A model generated the notes under the pieces. It searched no databases. It was given only the letters and a program-made list of their open reading frames with translations, and was not told the DNA's origin. Positions 1-12,155 of a stretch of 64,000 nt of DNA are shown piece by piece (the first letter of the stretch is position 1; each line of letters starts with the position of its first letter). Made by a program: the position numbers and the translations under genes. Origin of the DNA: Antitrichia curtipendula (taxonomy: Eukaryota > Streptophyta > Bryopsida > Hypnales > Leucodontaceae); assembly GCA_951230915.1 (NCBI GenBank), contig OX579636.1, positions 39,677,567 through 39,741,566 on the forward strand, read 5' to 3'.

Positions 1-98
1 TGTACTACAAGTAATAACCTCGTACATCATATTATTTCTAAGAGTAAAAGAAAACTTTATTGTTTTCATGGATAATAGGAAGAAGTTAATATAATAAC

Positions 99-847
99 TT
101 AACCCCTAAAGGAAAAAACTGCGTTTTTTGGCAACATAGCGATTTTGGGCAGCTCGCTATGAATGGAGTTCTTAATATTTTTTTTTGAAAATTTCACAAA
201 ACATGTGCCCTAGGATTAGCTTTAGGGTCCAACAATTTTCAAAACTTTTGACTACATTGTTAAAAATTTATAACATGATATGTGATTTTCATTGCTCGGC
301 GGGCAGCTTGGGCAGCTCAAAAAACTTCCTGAAAAAATCACTTTAAAAAAAAGTTTTAAATTTAAATTGGTTCTTTAGGTTTATCTAAGAGTGGGAAGCT
401 TTGAATCATTCCATTTGGATTAATGAGTCAAAAGTTATGAGGATTTTTAGTTTGCGAGTAGGTATGGTTTTCATGGACTCCATACCTACCCGCAAACTAA
501 AAATCCTCATAACTTTTGACTCATTAATTCAAATGGAATGATTCAAAGCTTCCCACTCTTAAATAAACCTAAAGAACCAATTTCAAATTTTTATTTTTTT
601 TAAAAGTGATTTTCAAAGAAGTTTTTTTTGCTGCCCGGGCTGCCCGCCGAGCATTGAAAATGACATACCATGCAATAACTTTTGAACCATGTAGTCAAAA
701 GTCATGAAAATTGTTGGGCCTTAAAGATACTCCTTGGGCACTTCTTCTGTGAAAATTTGAGAGAAAATAAATAAAAATTTCATTCGTAGTGAGCTGCCCA
801 AAATCGCTATGTTGTCAAAAAACGGTGTTTGGTCCTTTAGGGGTTAA
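99..847. mobile_element. TTAA-flanked fold-back MITE, family A (hairpin copy)
   Basis: The element begins TTAACCCCTAAAGG and ends CCTTTAGGGGTTAA. The two halves (about 99-472 and 478-847) are near-perfect reverse complements around a loop of a few bases near 475. Each half matches the first half of the 909-bp family A copy at 38095-39003, including the GATTTTGGGCAGCTC motif near the end. This copy is therefore a left-half palindrome that lacks the normal right half. It has no ORF of note. It is a non-autonomous element whose transcript would fold into a long double strand. Confidence 0.85.
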
Positions 848-2414
848 TAAGATTAGAAAATTGATTTGTATAGCTTTTGAAACTTTAAACCAAGTTTAAA
901 GAAGGCAATTGGTATTTACTATGATTTAGTATATGTTATATCAACAATATTTCTTATAAGCCTTAATGTCTTCTTCAGCCCCTTTATGCCCCCTTGTGTG
1001 GCTTATTAGTAAATGTCATCCACATAATCAGTTGGTGTTCAATCTAATTTAATCCTATTGTAAAGGAACTATTTGTTAGATTTTCATTTCTTATTACTAA
1101 CAATAAAACATTCTACTACAAATAGATTTAGCCAATGAATCACGAAATGTCATCTTTCACTTGACCCTCTTTTAATTTTCATTCCTAAATTGCAATTGAA
1201 TTCTTTTTTAAGTTTAGTTTTTTTTGGTGTAAAAACAACACATGATTGCATGCAATTTAAATCACATTGACTTGCCTTTCACCTAAATAAGATTTTGATT
1301 TTACTCTTACAATTCTTAGTCTCAAGAAAGGAATCAAGCATTTATTAACCACCATTTGAAACTCAAATTTATAAGGATAATACTAAAACCTCAATTTAAA
1401 GAAAAGACAATGCAATGTATGCAATATATGCAATTATGCCTTGTTTCATTCCAAAAAATATATTAATTGATTAAGATTTCAAATTTGAACTTGAATAAAA
1501 ATTAAAATGAAGCACAAAACTTCATGACTAATAGACCACCAAATGTGACATGTTTCTTGGAAATCAATATTGCCTACTAATTTTATTTTAGAATATTCAA
1601 TAAATGCTATTAGTTCATTTTCAACAAGTTTTCAAAAATTATGAGGTTTAAATAGTCTCATCCACCTTCACTACAAAATTAGCTAATTGGATCATCACTC
1701 TTGAAGTTCTATCTAAAAAAAAGTGTGACAAGAAATAGTATTAGTATTCCTTACAACTCCCTATTTTTGCTCAATAAAGATTCCTTTAAAGGATCACTAC
1801 TCACTAGTTCTATAATCAATATTTTCTCCATCAAAAAACTTGTTTAAAAGAACTTTAGGTCTCTATATACACTATTAGCAAAGGTGAAAAATTGTGAAAA
1901 ATAGTACTATAGAAAATAAATTTTCAATGCACACTAATTTCTAATATTGAGACTTTAATAGATAAGTGTCACATACACTAGTGGGATAAATCATTGTAGT
2001 AATTAGTAAAGAATGATTGTATTTCCACTATCATGGCATTGTTAGTTTTGCCACATGAATTTTTCAAAGTGAAATTTGATTCTACTAATACTAAGCTAGT
2101 TGCAATACAACATCACCAAAAAGGTTTCATCGAAGAGATGTTTGGATATCATTTGGATTAAGTACAAACAAATGAATTAAAAATTATGTAGATGAGAACA
2201 TGCAGATGAAACCATGACACAATTTGCCTTTAATACAAGAGAAATAAGGAATAAGAACAATTTAGATTCAACAAGAAGTTAGAGAAAATTGTGTATAAAA
2301 ACATGACAAATGAAATCATGACACAATTTGCATTTAGTCTAAGAGATGGAGAATATATCATATACCTTTAAAATAAAATAATAAAAATTTAGAAATTTTT
2401 TTTCTTTAAAATAT
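848..2414. other. AT-rich spacer, no gene seen
   Basis: Very AT-rich sequence with many homopolymer runs. I saw no long reading frame, splice-bounded exon, RNA gene or recognisable transposon end. Confidence 0.6.
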
Positions 2415-2550
2415 TTTATTATTATTATCTGATGTGGCAATAGTTCTATCACATCAAACTATTGATTTAGGGATGATTTGGCGCAATTCTCGCGTTCTCA
2501 ACATTTTGGGAACTTGCATCCTTTTAGAATCCCAAAATCTCATCTAATGC
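2415..2550 (+). repeat. Dispersed repeat R7, copy 1
   Basis: Contains ATTATTATTATCTGATGTGG, GATTTGGCGCAATTCT and CCCAAAATCTCATCTAATG. A diverged copy lies at about 37030-37285 in the same orientation and a more decayed inverted one at about 13330-13485. No coding capacity; class unknown. Confidence 0.55.
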
Positions 2551-3355
2551 TTCAAATTTCATCATATATTAAATCATATTATAGAATTTATCCAAATTGG
2601 GTTGAATTCTTTGTAATGTCTTAAATAAATTTATTATACTTCCTTAGAAAAAGCACTTACCATGAAATAATTGACCATTGTGGATAATTAGTAATATTTG
2701 ATGAACTTTTGAAAGGGTATTTTGGAATCATGCATCTTTCTAAGTGATCTGATTTTTACACATTATTGAATAAAATTATCCCAATTTTTCCTCATATAAT
2801 TTTTCAAATTTTTGCACAATGCTTTCTTTGCTCTATAGAAGTACATTTGGACCAGTATTGCAAATAAGAAGATGTTTTATTGCAGCATTCATCAAATGTG
2901 ATTATTTCTAAAAGATTTTTCATCTATTCCATCCTTTAAACTAAAGTTTTTTTCTTAAAGAATTAAAATTTTCTATATTTTATTTTGCTTTAATTAACCA
3001 ATAGGTCCAACACAACTAAATTTTAGTGTATAATCTAAATCTCATTATAAATTCTTAATACCTATACAAATACAACTCAAACTTAAATATATTTGTATTT
3101 GGATGGTGAAATTTGTGACAATTCAAAATAATCCAATTTTAAATTGAAATTTTAAAGCTCAAGATATAAAAGAAAATATATGAGTAGGTCCCAAACACCA
3201 AACAAAAAATTGTTCAAGATTTGTGAAAGAATTATGCATGTGGTTCAAGTTTATACTTGAGTATAATTTTTACTAAACAAATATATTGTAGGATATAAAT
3301 AAACTTTGTGACAATACACAATGGCTAAAATTTCTTCAAAAGGAAATTGTGAGTA
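2551..3355. other. AT-rich spacer, no gene seen
   Basis: Low-complexity AT-rich DNA without reading frames or repeats that I could match elsewhere in the window. Confidence 0.55.
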
Positions 3356-4733
3356 TTAACCCATTAAGGACCGGTCGACCATTCTCTCGTTGATTTGGGT
3401 CCTTTTTGGTTTGTCGAGAGAGCATGTCAATGAATTTGATGATGTGGCAAAGGGGACGGGTCTGGAGAATTGGGAAGTGAAGAGTATAGGACAATAACTA
3501 GGCCAATCGGAGGTGGCATGTGGCCAGAGGGTTGAAAAAATCAAGACAACATGGGCTGAAATTACACCAAGATTTGCTAAAAATTCTTGCTTTACAATGC
3601 ACCTTCACCAAAAATTTCAATGCTAAATCCAATATCATGCGCAACACTTCCATCCATACGGTTAGATCTCTGATAGGCACTTGCATTTAAAAGTTTTAAA
3701 ATTGCTTCCAATTGGCCATACAAAGGATTGCCCACCCCCCAAATCAACCACGGTCCTTAACCCCTCCCCGCCGAAGCTCTAACCATGTCAAAAAACAACC
3801 TTGCTTTTCAAGTGTTATAAATCTAAATGTGAGTAAGGTATAAAACTCTCAACCGTACAATATTATAGTGTGCATGTTGTAGATGGTGTAAGTAAAATTT
3901 GGGGTCATTTGACCATATAGATTGAAAGATTATAATGTTTTAGTGTTGAAAAAAGATGCTGAAATTTTCCTAAAAACACATTTCGAGGTGGAATTCGATT
4001 TCTAAACCTACTCAAATGAAAAAACTTTAAACTACAAGGTGATTCTAAACCAAAAGAAAAACACTTGGGTGGAAAAAAAACACATTTAATTGACTCATTG
4101 CATTTGCAATGTTGTTTTGAAATGTCAAAAAACAGTGAAAAAAGTAGCAAAAAAACACATCTACAACTGAACCTACCTCTGCTAAAATGCTTCTCAGTCA
4201 ATCATATCTTCTTGGATTGATATGAAATTTTTACCACAAGAACTAGACTAGTATGTGAAACTTTTCCAACAACAATTTGTGAAAAAAACTCCTGTATGAA
4301 GAAGTTATAAGCCACCAAAGTTCACTGTGATGCAAAAATGTCTAGATTTTGAACTTCGAATTGCTCCCAAGCATTCAAAACAACTTGGGTTGACATGAAA
4401 ATTTAACCACAATAACTAGACTTAAAGGGGAACATAACACAACAAATTTGATTGAAAACAAACATTGGATGAAGGAGATACAAGCCCCAGAAGTTGCAGC
4501 CTTCAAATGCAGTTTGGTGAATTCAAATTGAACCTATGAACTTTGATTGGCTTTCAAGAAATCAATAAAGCTTGCATTGATCTGAAAATTCTGCCACATA
4601 AACTAGAAGAGAGAGCGCAACTTTACCAACAAGTTTTATTGAGTTTGGACATCGGATGCAAAAATTACAGCACTTTGAATTTTCTGTGAGGACACTCTTC
4701 GTCCCCTCCGGCGATGAGGGGTTAATGGGTTAA
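3356..4733. mobile_element. TTAA-flanked MITE, family H (interrupted by a second element)
   Basis: Left end TTAACCCATTAAGGACCG. The right end is the same 18 bases inverted, but it is split: its inner part (CGGTCCTTAA) is at 3751-3760 and its outer part (TGGGTTAA) is at 4726-4733. Between them sits a complete family G element flanked by TTAA on both sides. Without that insertion the host element is 413 bp. It is non-coding. The arrangement gives a relative age, with H older than G. Confidence 0.85.
3757..4725. mobile_element. TTAA-flanked MITE, family G (nested)
   Basis: Starts TTAACCCCTCCCCGCCG and ends CGGCGATGAGGGGTTAA, so the terminal inverted repeats match over about 17 bases with two mismatches. 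Length 969 bp including both TTAA copies. It has integrated into the TTAA inside the right inverted repeat of family H. Internally it carries diverged direct repetitions of a block containing ACCACAAGAACTAGACTAG and CATCGGATG. A decayed fragment of the same interior occurs at about 21340-21690. No transposase is encoded. Confidence 0.85.
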
Positions 4734-5977
4734 CATTGAAAACTTGCAATAAACATTTAAGGGTGATCTAGTAGCATTCCTGAGCTGAAAGACTAGTTTT
4801 TTATTCACTAAATGTTTTAGTAACAAGTCACAAGGAAGTGCTACTAGATAATCAAAACATTCTTAACATAAGTATATCTAATTTGTAACTTGTTACTAGA
4901 ATGACCCTTACAAATCATTAAATAAAATGTTCCAACCTAATTCATGAGAGCCTAAGATTGATTTTATGTACACTTATTTTTAGCACTTTGAGTATTTATA
5001 GTTTTATTATATGGTCTCTAAAATATTAATTTAAAAATCAATAAACTTCTTTCAACTACCAACAAAACCCAACAAAATTAATGCTTTTACAATTCAAAAA
5101 TAAGAACCATGCCTAAAACCTTATGAATCCTACAAAGACAATGAGGCTAAAAAGTGGCTTTCAATTGCAAGATCAATGTAAAAATGAAAAATGCACCTAC
5201 TGGTCCAAAAATCAAATCATTTTTGAATAAATACCTTAGTCATAGGTTGGCACCCTTCCATAGACAAGCCAATTTGAGGTGTTCTTACCTTAGAGCATCT
5301 ACAATGTATGACCAAGAACAAGGATAATATCACAATTTTCAAGTGGAGGTCCTTGAGCCTCATTCCATTCCTTTGACTTTCAAAAAACTTGATCCAATGG
5401 AAAGTTGGCAATTCAAACCTCATTTGTTCCGCATATTTGTAAATTTAAAATAAATTAAAAAAAAGATTCCACCTTTAAAAAAAAGACTTTTCATACAAAC
5501 AAAGGAAGGTCCAATTTATTGGCACACATAACAATGCCTATAAAAGTACGACAATTATGAATTGTGGGCCCTTCATATTTTGCCAAATTGTCAGGTTTGG
5601 GAAGGAAAATGGCGAGCTTGCAAATAAAGAGTGACCAATACCGATTGCATTGGAGAATGTTTTTTGGAGTTGCCCCTTCATTATATTGTTACCGGATGTC
5701 TTGGAAGCCCATTCCATTTGCAAATGCTCTTACAACACCTCCACCAATAGATTGCAGAATCGATCTATTCTTGCAACACTTGTTTTGCCCAACCTATGAT
5801 GCAGGTCCAACATGCAAAGAACAATAGGTTGAAGTGTGGAGAACAAAGTTTGGAGTGCCCTAACAAAAAAAATAATTGCAAAGTCTTTGTCTAGTGGGAA
5901 GGTCAAAGAAGTTTATCCGTAGCAAATGGCTTGCCAGGCCAGCATTATGCAGCCTAATGGAGATGCTCTTAGAGAAG
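4734..5977. other. Spacer, no gene seen
   Basis: AT-rich DNA. The longest reading frame here (5564-5827, + strand, 87 codons) has no recognisable domain, no splice context and no coding-like composition, so I do not call it a gene. Confidence 0.5.
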
Positions 5978-6207
5978 TTAATCTATAAACGCCACCGAGG
6001 ATGTTTTTTGATTGATGAATGACAAAAAATCTCTCCCTAGAGAACAGAAGTGCAACTATTCATCCTCCCAATTTTGTGTGAAAAGGAAAGATCGTCTACA
6101 TTAGTTTGTCTTCCAGTGAGTGCTTTTGCATTATTTTAATCCAACAATTCCCACGGTGACAAAACAAATGATTTCCACGATTATGAAACCCGTCGTTGAA
6201 GGGTTAA
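5978..6207 (+). mobile_element. TTAA-flanked MITE, family B, copy 1
   Basis: About 230 bp, from TTAATCTATAAACG to CGTTGAAGGGTTAA. The interior has the family marker GAACAGAAGTGCAACTATTC and GAGTGCTTTTGCATT. Similar copies are at 6735-6965, 13519-13755, 22795-23920 (interrupted), 36691-36915 and 58725-58951. This copy holds an uninterrupted TTAA at 6136-6139, where copy 4 contains a family A insertion. Confidence 0.75.
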
Positions 6208-6616
6208 AAAGTTTGAGCCTCTATCTTGCAACTCGACTTGGGCGTCTGTATTCAGGGCATTGGTGGTCAGGTTCTACTTTAGTACCTGCAAAATGCCCTG
6301 TATCCTAACTTCAATCAAGCCGTAACTGGTACAGTATCATATGTGCTTTGGTTTACAAAATTGGTTTAGAAATCAGCAGCCCGCCAATGTCACAAGATGA
6401 AGGCCCTAATAAGATTAAACGCATTAAAGTGGTCAATTTGGTAACAAATATTCCCCCATGAGGTGAAGGACAAGTTTTAAATTAATTCCACTTGACTGAT
6501 TTTGAGCAGCCAGTGATCAATCTGAGGTTATTTAGCATGCATAAAATCTATCTTACCAACAAACAAAAGTTAAGTTTATAATTAGGTTGTGAAAATTGAT
6601 TAGTAAGTAGGGTACT

Positions 6617-6738
6617 TTAATCCTTAAAGGATATGGTCCCCCTTGACCAAGGTAATCACCAAAATTCTTGTATTATTGGACCAATAGGTGCACTCTTTGT
6701 TTCTACAATGAATAGTCAAGTCATCCAACGTCATTTAA
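6617..6738 (-). mobile_element. Family B deletion derivative
   Basis: Starts TTAATCCTTAAAGGATATGG and shares family B end sequence and part of its interior (ACAATGAATAG). It is only about 122 bp long and abuts the next family B copy, sharing its TTAA at 6735-6738. Confidence 0.5.
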
Positions 6739-6965
6739 ACCTTAAAGGATGAAGGGGTGACCTTGGAAATCATCCCTTTTCATTACCGTGTGAATCATTG
6801 GCTTAAGAAATAACAAAAGCACTCATTGCAAGTCAAACTAATACATAAGACCTCCCCTTTTCACAACAAAATTTAGAGGATGAATAGTTGCACTTCTTGT
6901 CCTACTACAATGATTTCATATCATCCATTGCATGTTCGGCGTCTATGTGGACGTTTAAGGATTAA
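6735..6965 (-). mobile_element. TTAA-flanked MITE, family B, copy 2
   Basis: Inverted relative to copy 1. It begins TTAAACCTTAAAGGATGAAG and ends ACGTTTAAGGATTAA, and carries GATGAATAGTTGCACTTCT internally. Length 231 bp, non-coding. Confidence 0.75.
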
Positions 6966-9568
6966 GCTTTTAAAGATTAAAGTCTTTTTTTATGGATAAA
7001 ATTATTTGTTCTCCACAATTAAAAAATTTACAGTATTTTTTGGTTAAAATGTAATCATTTATGAAAAGACATATTAAATACTAAATTTATTTTTTTAGAA
7101 TTGAATTTAGGAGGAGAGGTGATAAGCATAATTTTGGATAGTATAATATGATTCCAATAGGAAATTTAAATTGGGATTTTGGATTTAGAGAGGGGAACAT
7201 GTTAAAAGAGTAGGTTGATCTATAAAACTTGGGAATGCTATAAAATGTTAAAGATTTAAAATTTTCTAAATGACACATTTTATTTTTTTAGGTGGACTTA
7301 AACAATACCATTTTCAAAGTAACAATGAAGCTTGACCAAAAACCTCAATGACAAGTGGATGCTTGAAAGTACCTTATAGGGTTAATGGCTAGAGTAATAG
7401 TTATAAAGTTTATTGTTGATGGTATTGCCTAGTATTCTTTGATAATGGAATGGGGGGTATTTTAATCCCTAAATAAATGAAAAATGAATAATTATGAAGT
7501 AAATGCAAATTTTTAGAAACATAGTTTCTACAACAAAGTTCATTGTATATTACTAATATCGGACAAGAGATTCTAAACTCTATATAGTTAAGTTTGCATT
7601 TTTATCTATGATTACCGTGTAATTTGTCTAAAGAAAACTTTTGAAATAAACAGTGTTTGGATTTAGCTCCTTTGGTTTATAATCCCATTTGCTAATAAGT
7701 CAAGAGTTTTTAATAATAGGGACCAAAAGCTAGGATAAATTATTGTTGGGCAAAGATTTGCGTAGTTTTAAAAATTAAATCATCAAACATTGTTCTACAC
7801 TATTTTTTAGTTGTGGTCAATTGGATTGTTTAGATTGGTGTAAAGTAAATTAATTTTTGATAGCCCTCTTCTTCTATTCAAATGAAAGAATTTCAGAAGT
7901 CAAGACCATAGACTATAGTGTAACTATATCTTCTTATAAATAATAACATTCTTAATAATTAAACTTTGTCAATACAATACTTGTATAATGTAGTTCACTT
8001 GAAGCGAGATATTAAAAAAAATAATAGAATGAAAAGACCATTACAATCTTGAGAAGTTGTTTCAATATATCCTTGTAAAATGAATAGATTATACTAAACT
8101 TCTTAAGTTGAATATCGAAAGTTAATAGTGTTAGTTGGACTTTTAAAGCAATTTTTTTTTTGTGAACTAAGAAGAAGGTACAACTTCTCCAAAATTTTGC
8201 TTTAGAATGTCATGACTAGCTATGACCAAATTGCCTTAGTCAAGAAAGAAAATGACAGATTTTTATTAATGATATTTTTACATTGATTATTTATTTGTAG
8301 AAAGCATATTAAAATTTAAAATTCTTCTCAAGTTACAAGTAGCAATGCAAAATAGTGTGAAAAGTTTTAGTAATCAAATTTATTATTTACACCCTAAAGA
8401 CTATTAGCTTTGACCTTCAAATCTAATCATGGTATTATTGTAAAGCTTAATTTAGACTTTGAGAATTGATTGAATTTTTTTTTGAAATTTTCACATGACT
8501 GAAAAAACATTTCTTCCACAGATAATGAAAACTTCAGGATTTTTGGTAAGAAATTTTATTAAATTCATTTTTCAAAGTTTAACATGTAAAGCAAAGGAAA
8601 GTTGGAATATCATAATGAATATTTTTACCAAAATTGGAGATTGAAATAAGAAAGGAAAAGAAATGTAAAAAATATTTGAAAAATACAAATGAGATACATT
8701 ATATTGTGTGATTTGGATTTTAATGTTTTATCATAATTGCTACAGTTCATTAAATTTTAATTTTTAAGAAAATAGAGCATGTATAAAACTTGATAGTCTT
8801 CATTTCTATATTTGTATTTCATTAGTATCATTGAGAGGCACGAAGATCATTACAATTCCAAAGAAATACATATTTACGTTGCTTACAAACAAAAATCAAT
8901 ACTTGTAGCAAATTGTATTTCATACATAATATGTGGCAATGAACTTTTGCATAGAACACAATTTAATTTCCAAGTGAAATTCCGCTTTAAAGAAATGATA
9001 TAGTATCAAAAGGAATATTCAGCAAATTATATGCTCCTATCTCACAACAAGAAATTGCTAAATTGCTACTAAATTTTAGAATAATAGCCTGGCTTTTATT
9101 TGAAGAAGTGCATACGTAGGATAGGAGGTCCATAAAGCGCTTATTTACCAGTGAAAATTAATTTGGGGAGGTTAAGACTACTTGAAATATACTTTAAATA
9201 AAATTATCCTTGAAAGACAAATGGAATTGGCATCTAATCCAAGTCCTTTCATATTTTTTGGAACTTCACTAAATTAGTTACAAATTTTTGAAGTTGAAAT
9301 GTAAGGGGCACCAAAAGTATCTTCCACTCTTCCCCCTGGAAATGTGAACTATTTGTACATTGTTGGTGCAATGACAAAGCAAAATGTACCTTAGTGTTAG
9401 AGAATGCATTTAGAGCTTGAGTGCTTTATGGCACCCTACCTTAAGGTAGACAAGCCATTTCCATTTGTTGCCTTATTCCATCATTGTACCTTAGACTCCA
9501 ATATCATCCATCACATCGTCCAAATCCATAAAGTTGTGGAAAAAAAATCATTACAATGATTGTGTGAC
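6966..9568. other. AT-rich spacer, no gene seen
   Basis: About 2.6 kb of AT-rich DNA without a convincing exon, RNA gene or repeat end. Confidence 0.55.
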
Positions 9569-10411
9569 TTAACCCCTAAAGTCCCAATTGTCCCCTCGGG
9601 GGACAAAATGGATTTCGGGCAGGCTTTTACGGTCTCAATATTTCTTGTGGTTTTCTGAATTTTTTTTTGTGAAGATAAAGAATCACAAGGTCAAGATTTC
9701 TTCCTAAAACAATTTCACCGTTGAGATTAGTATATTTCGATTCTATCTTAGAGCTATTAATGATTTAATTTTTCCTTCAATCTTGAACCTACTTCTACTT
9801 AACAATTTTTTAATGAATGAAAGCTAAGTGTTTCTTTTTAAAAAAAAAATTCTAGATTTTCAACTCAATTCTTCGTTATAAAAAATTAGAAATTCAAAAT
9901 CATTAGAGCAAAAATTTTAAGTTAAAAAGGTTCAAAGCCAAAAAATGTAGTTGAGCAAGGTCCAAAAAAATTAGATTCCTTCACTTTAACCCCTGAAGGG
10001 CCCTTGGGTTTTGGAGATACGGTACCAAATACGGTTGCAAACACTATTCAGAAGTTTGAATTAGCTAAAAGTGAAGTGTTACAATCATACATATTGAAAG
10101 GTTGTATGATGGTGGGTGCCTAATTCTTTTTAGAAAACCCTCGAAACAGCTCAAATACGTCCGTATATGCATACGTACATACGGCCGCAAAGGGCGTTTG
10201 GGCCGTTTAGGGGTTAAATGCAAATATCTTGCAATCTACATAGTTAAAATTTCTGAAACTTCTTCCACACATTTTTTTCACTAGTCTAATACAAGATCCT
10301 ATGGTTAAATATGAAAAAAAAACATAAATTTTTTTTTTTGCTCTTTGCTCTAGAAATGGCAGTTTTGAGTGTTTTTTGATGGAAAAATGGCCTTGGGACT
10401 TTAGGGGTTAA
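9569..10411 (+). mobile_element. TTAA-flanked MITE, family C, copy 1 (interrupted)
   Basis: Begins TTAACCCCTAAAGTCCCA and ends GGGACTTTAGGGGTTAA, a 16-17 base terminal inverted repeat. It matches the 1.3-kb copy at 54060-55376 in the same orientation, but it lacks about 0.7 kb of the interior and has gained a 232-bp family I element at 9986-10217. It has no transposase and is an internal-deletion derivative. Confidence 0.85.
9986..10217. mobile_element. TTAA-flanked MITE, family I (nested)
   Basis: Begins TTAACCCCTGAAGGGCCC and ends GGGCCGTTTAGGGGTTAA, total 232 bp. It lies inside family C copy 1. The uninterrupted sibling at 55171-55200 reads TTTCACTTTAAATGCAATG, so the insertion added the element plus one extra TTAA and nothing else. 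Confidence 0.9.
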
Positions 10412-11762
10412 TTGGAACAATGGCAAAATGGATATAAACTTGCAAAAAGGTGGTAATAGAGATGGAGGGTGCATATTGGAGATAGGATCATTTTAGTCTC
10501 AGTCCTTTTAGCTTGGAAACAATGCGTGGCATCTTAACCCCACTTAAGTGCACGCGATAGAATACATGGAAGAGTGGTAATGGATTGTTTATAGGATGTT
10601 CATGACTCCACTCTACAAATGGTTGTGTAGTTTTAAAGCAAACCACTTAAAAATTCACAAGAATTACAATTTCAATCATAAAATTATGATTCCACTTGGA
10701 TTTGATTCATAAAACAAGCACACACACATTAGTCCTCTAAAAAAAAATGTATCCTTCTTGGAGATGGCCCCAAGATATTTAGATTACTAGTTTGTTTGAT
10801 AATAGGCTTCTCTACTTTACTTATAATTTATCCTCATGTATTTGGAATGTTTCATTGATGGCTGCCAATGTCAATAGGGCCAGGGTCAATACACCCCTCG
10901 CTCGTCTCCCCTAAGCCATTCCAGGGGTGGATATAAAAAAAAAAGACCCCCTATTTTGTGCTTCATTAATTTGTATTCAATACCTCTCTGAGCTAATTTT
11001 GAGGTCTCTGATTGCCAATATGAATTTCAGAATTTAATTTAATTTTTAGCAAATAAATAATTTCAGTGTTTTCCCTTGTGCATGAACGAGGGGTCGGGTT
11101 CACCCCCTCGCCGCCGTCAAGGTAGCTTCATGAATAACTTCATCACTCCAGATAAGACTTTTGTTTTTCTGTTCTTCCCCCCACCACCCACCACCCCCAT
11201 TCCCACCACAATAAACGAAATAAATACGGTCTTGAAATGCGAGATTTCTTAAATCAAGCTGGCCCCCAGAAAGCGGACAGACAGGACCCTCGAAGACTTC
11301 TTCGTCCGTCTTGCAGCGTGAGTGATGACCATCGTAATTTTAAGTTTGAGTTATCATCATACCATAAGGGAAGGAAAAAAAAGAAAAAAAGCTTTTGTTC
11401 CATTGCAGACTGTGATGCAAAGGTTAACGCGGTAGGTGTGGCCACAACTTCCAAGTTGATGGGTTTGGACAATGACAAGCAGTTGACTTTCGAATGCATC
11501 AAACCCAAATAACGTAATTGGGGCGGAGGTACGGCACGAGATTGCGGAGACCAAGGGAAGTTGGTCCAAACCAACCCTGTGTGTACAATGTGTGTACCAA
11601 GGAAGAAAAAAAAGAAGCCTCAAGCTGGGGCGCAGTGCAAGTTGGTGAGCAGATATGGGGAAGCCAAAAAAAAAAGGTTTGTGTGTTTTTAACTCTCTAA
11701 TGTCGTTCATGACACTAAGTGTGCAATGGAAGATATTAGGTTAGCTAAGGTAGTGTGCTGTA
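10412..11762. other. Mixed-composition spacer, unrecognised
   Basis: The first kilobase is AT-rich. Around 10890-11110 are C-rich blocks that look like worn family G-type ends (TTCACCCCCTCGCCGCCG at 11098-11115). 11200-11700 is less AT-rich and contains several overlapping short frames (about 60-117 codons) on both strands, none resembling a known protein and none clearly exon-like. It could be a decayed gene or a non-coding transcript; I cannot tell. Confidence 0.4.
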
Positions 11763-12135
11763 ATTGTGACCCTTTAAGGGCTGATTTGCCTTTTCCATAG
11801 GTTTGTATGATTAAAAACATTTTTAGCTCATTTTTCAGAGAAAGTCAAATAGATGCCGAATGTAACACAAGTGGTTTCGTATTTTTTGAAGCATTTTTGA
11901 ATTAGTTATGAATTTTCAAAGATTTGTGTTGTAGGTACCTATTTGTGACCCTAGGTCTCCCAAAATCTGTCCCCTTGCAACTTCTAAAGTGATTTGAGGA
12001 AATCAAGATCAATGATTGGCTCTTGCAATAGAAAAACAATTTTTCCTTGATGCATTCAATAGCTAAAGTGGTCCATTGAAGGATCACCTGCAATCCATTC
12101 TACAACTAATTATAGGGTCGGTTCGAAGGAGAGGG
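11763..12135 (+). repeat. Dispersed repeat R6, copy 1
   Basis: About 370 bp similar along most of its length to 53612-53990 in the same orientation. Shared markers include TTCAAAGATTTG, CACCTATTTGTGACC, GATTGGCTCTT and GCTAAAGTGGTCCAT. Non-coding; ends not defined. Confidence 0.7.
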
Positions 12136-12155
12136 TTGCAATTACAGCACACTAC

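Noticed and set aside
10893..11103. Possible family G-like elements around C-rich blocks
   Set aside because: The end-like sequences (CACCCCTCGCTCG, GAACGAGGGGTC, TTCACCCCCTCGCCG) are too degraded and lack intact TTAA, so no element borders can be set.
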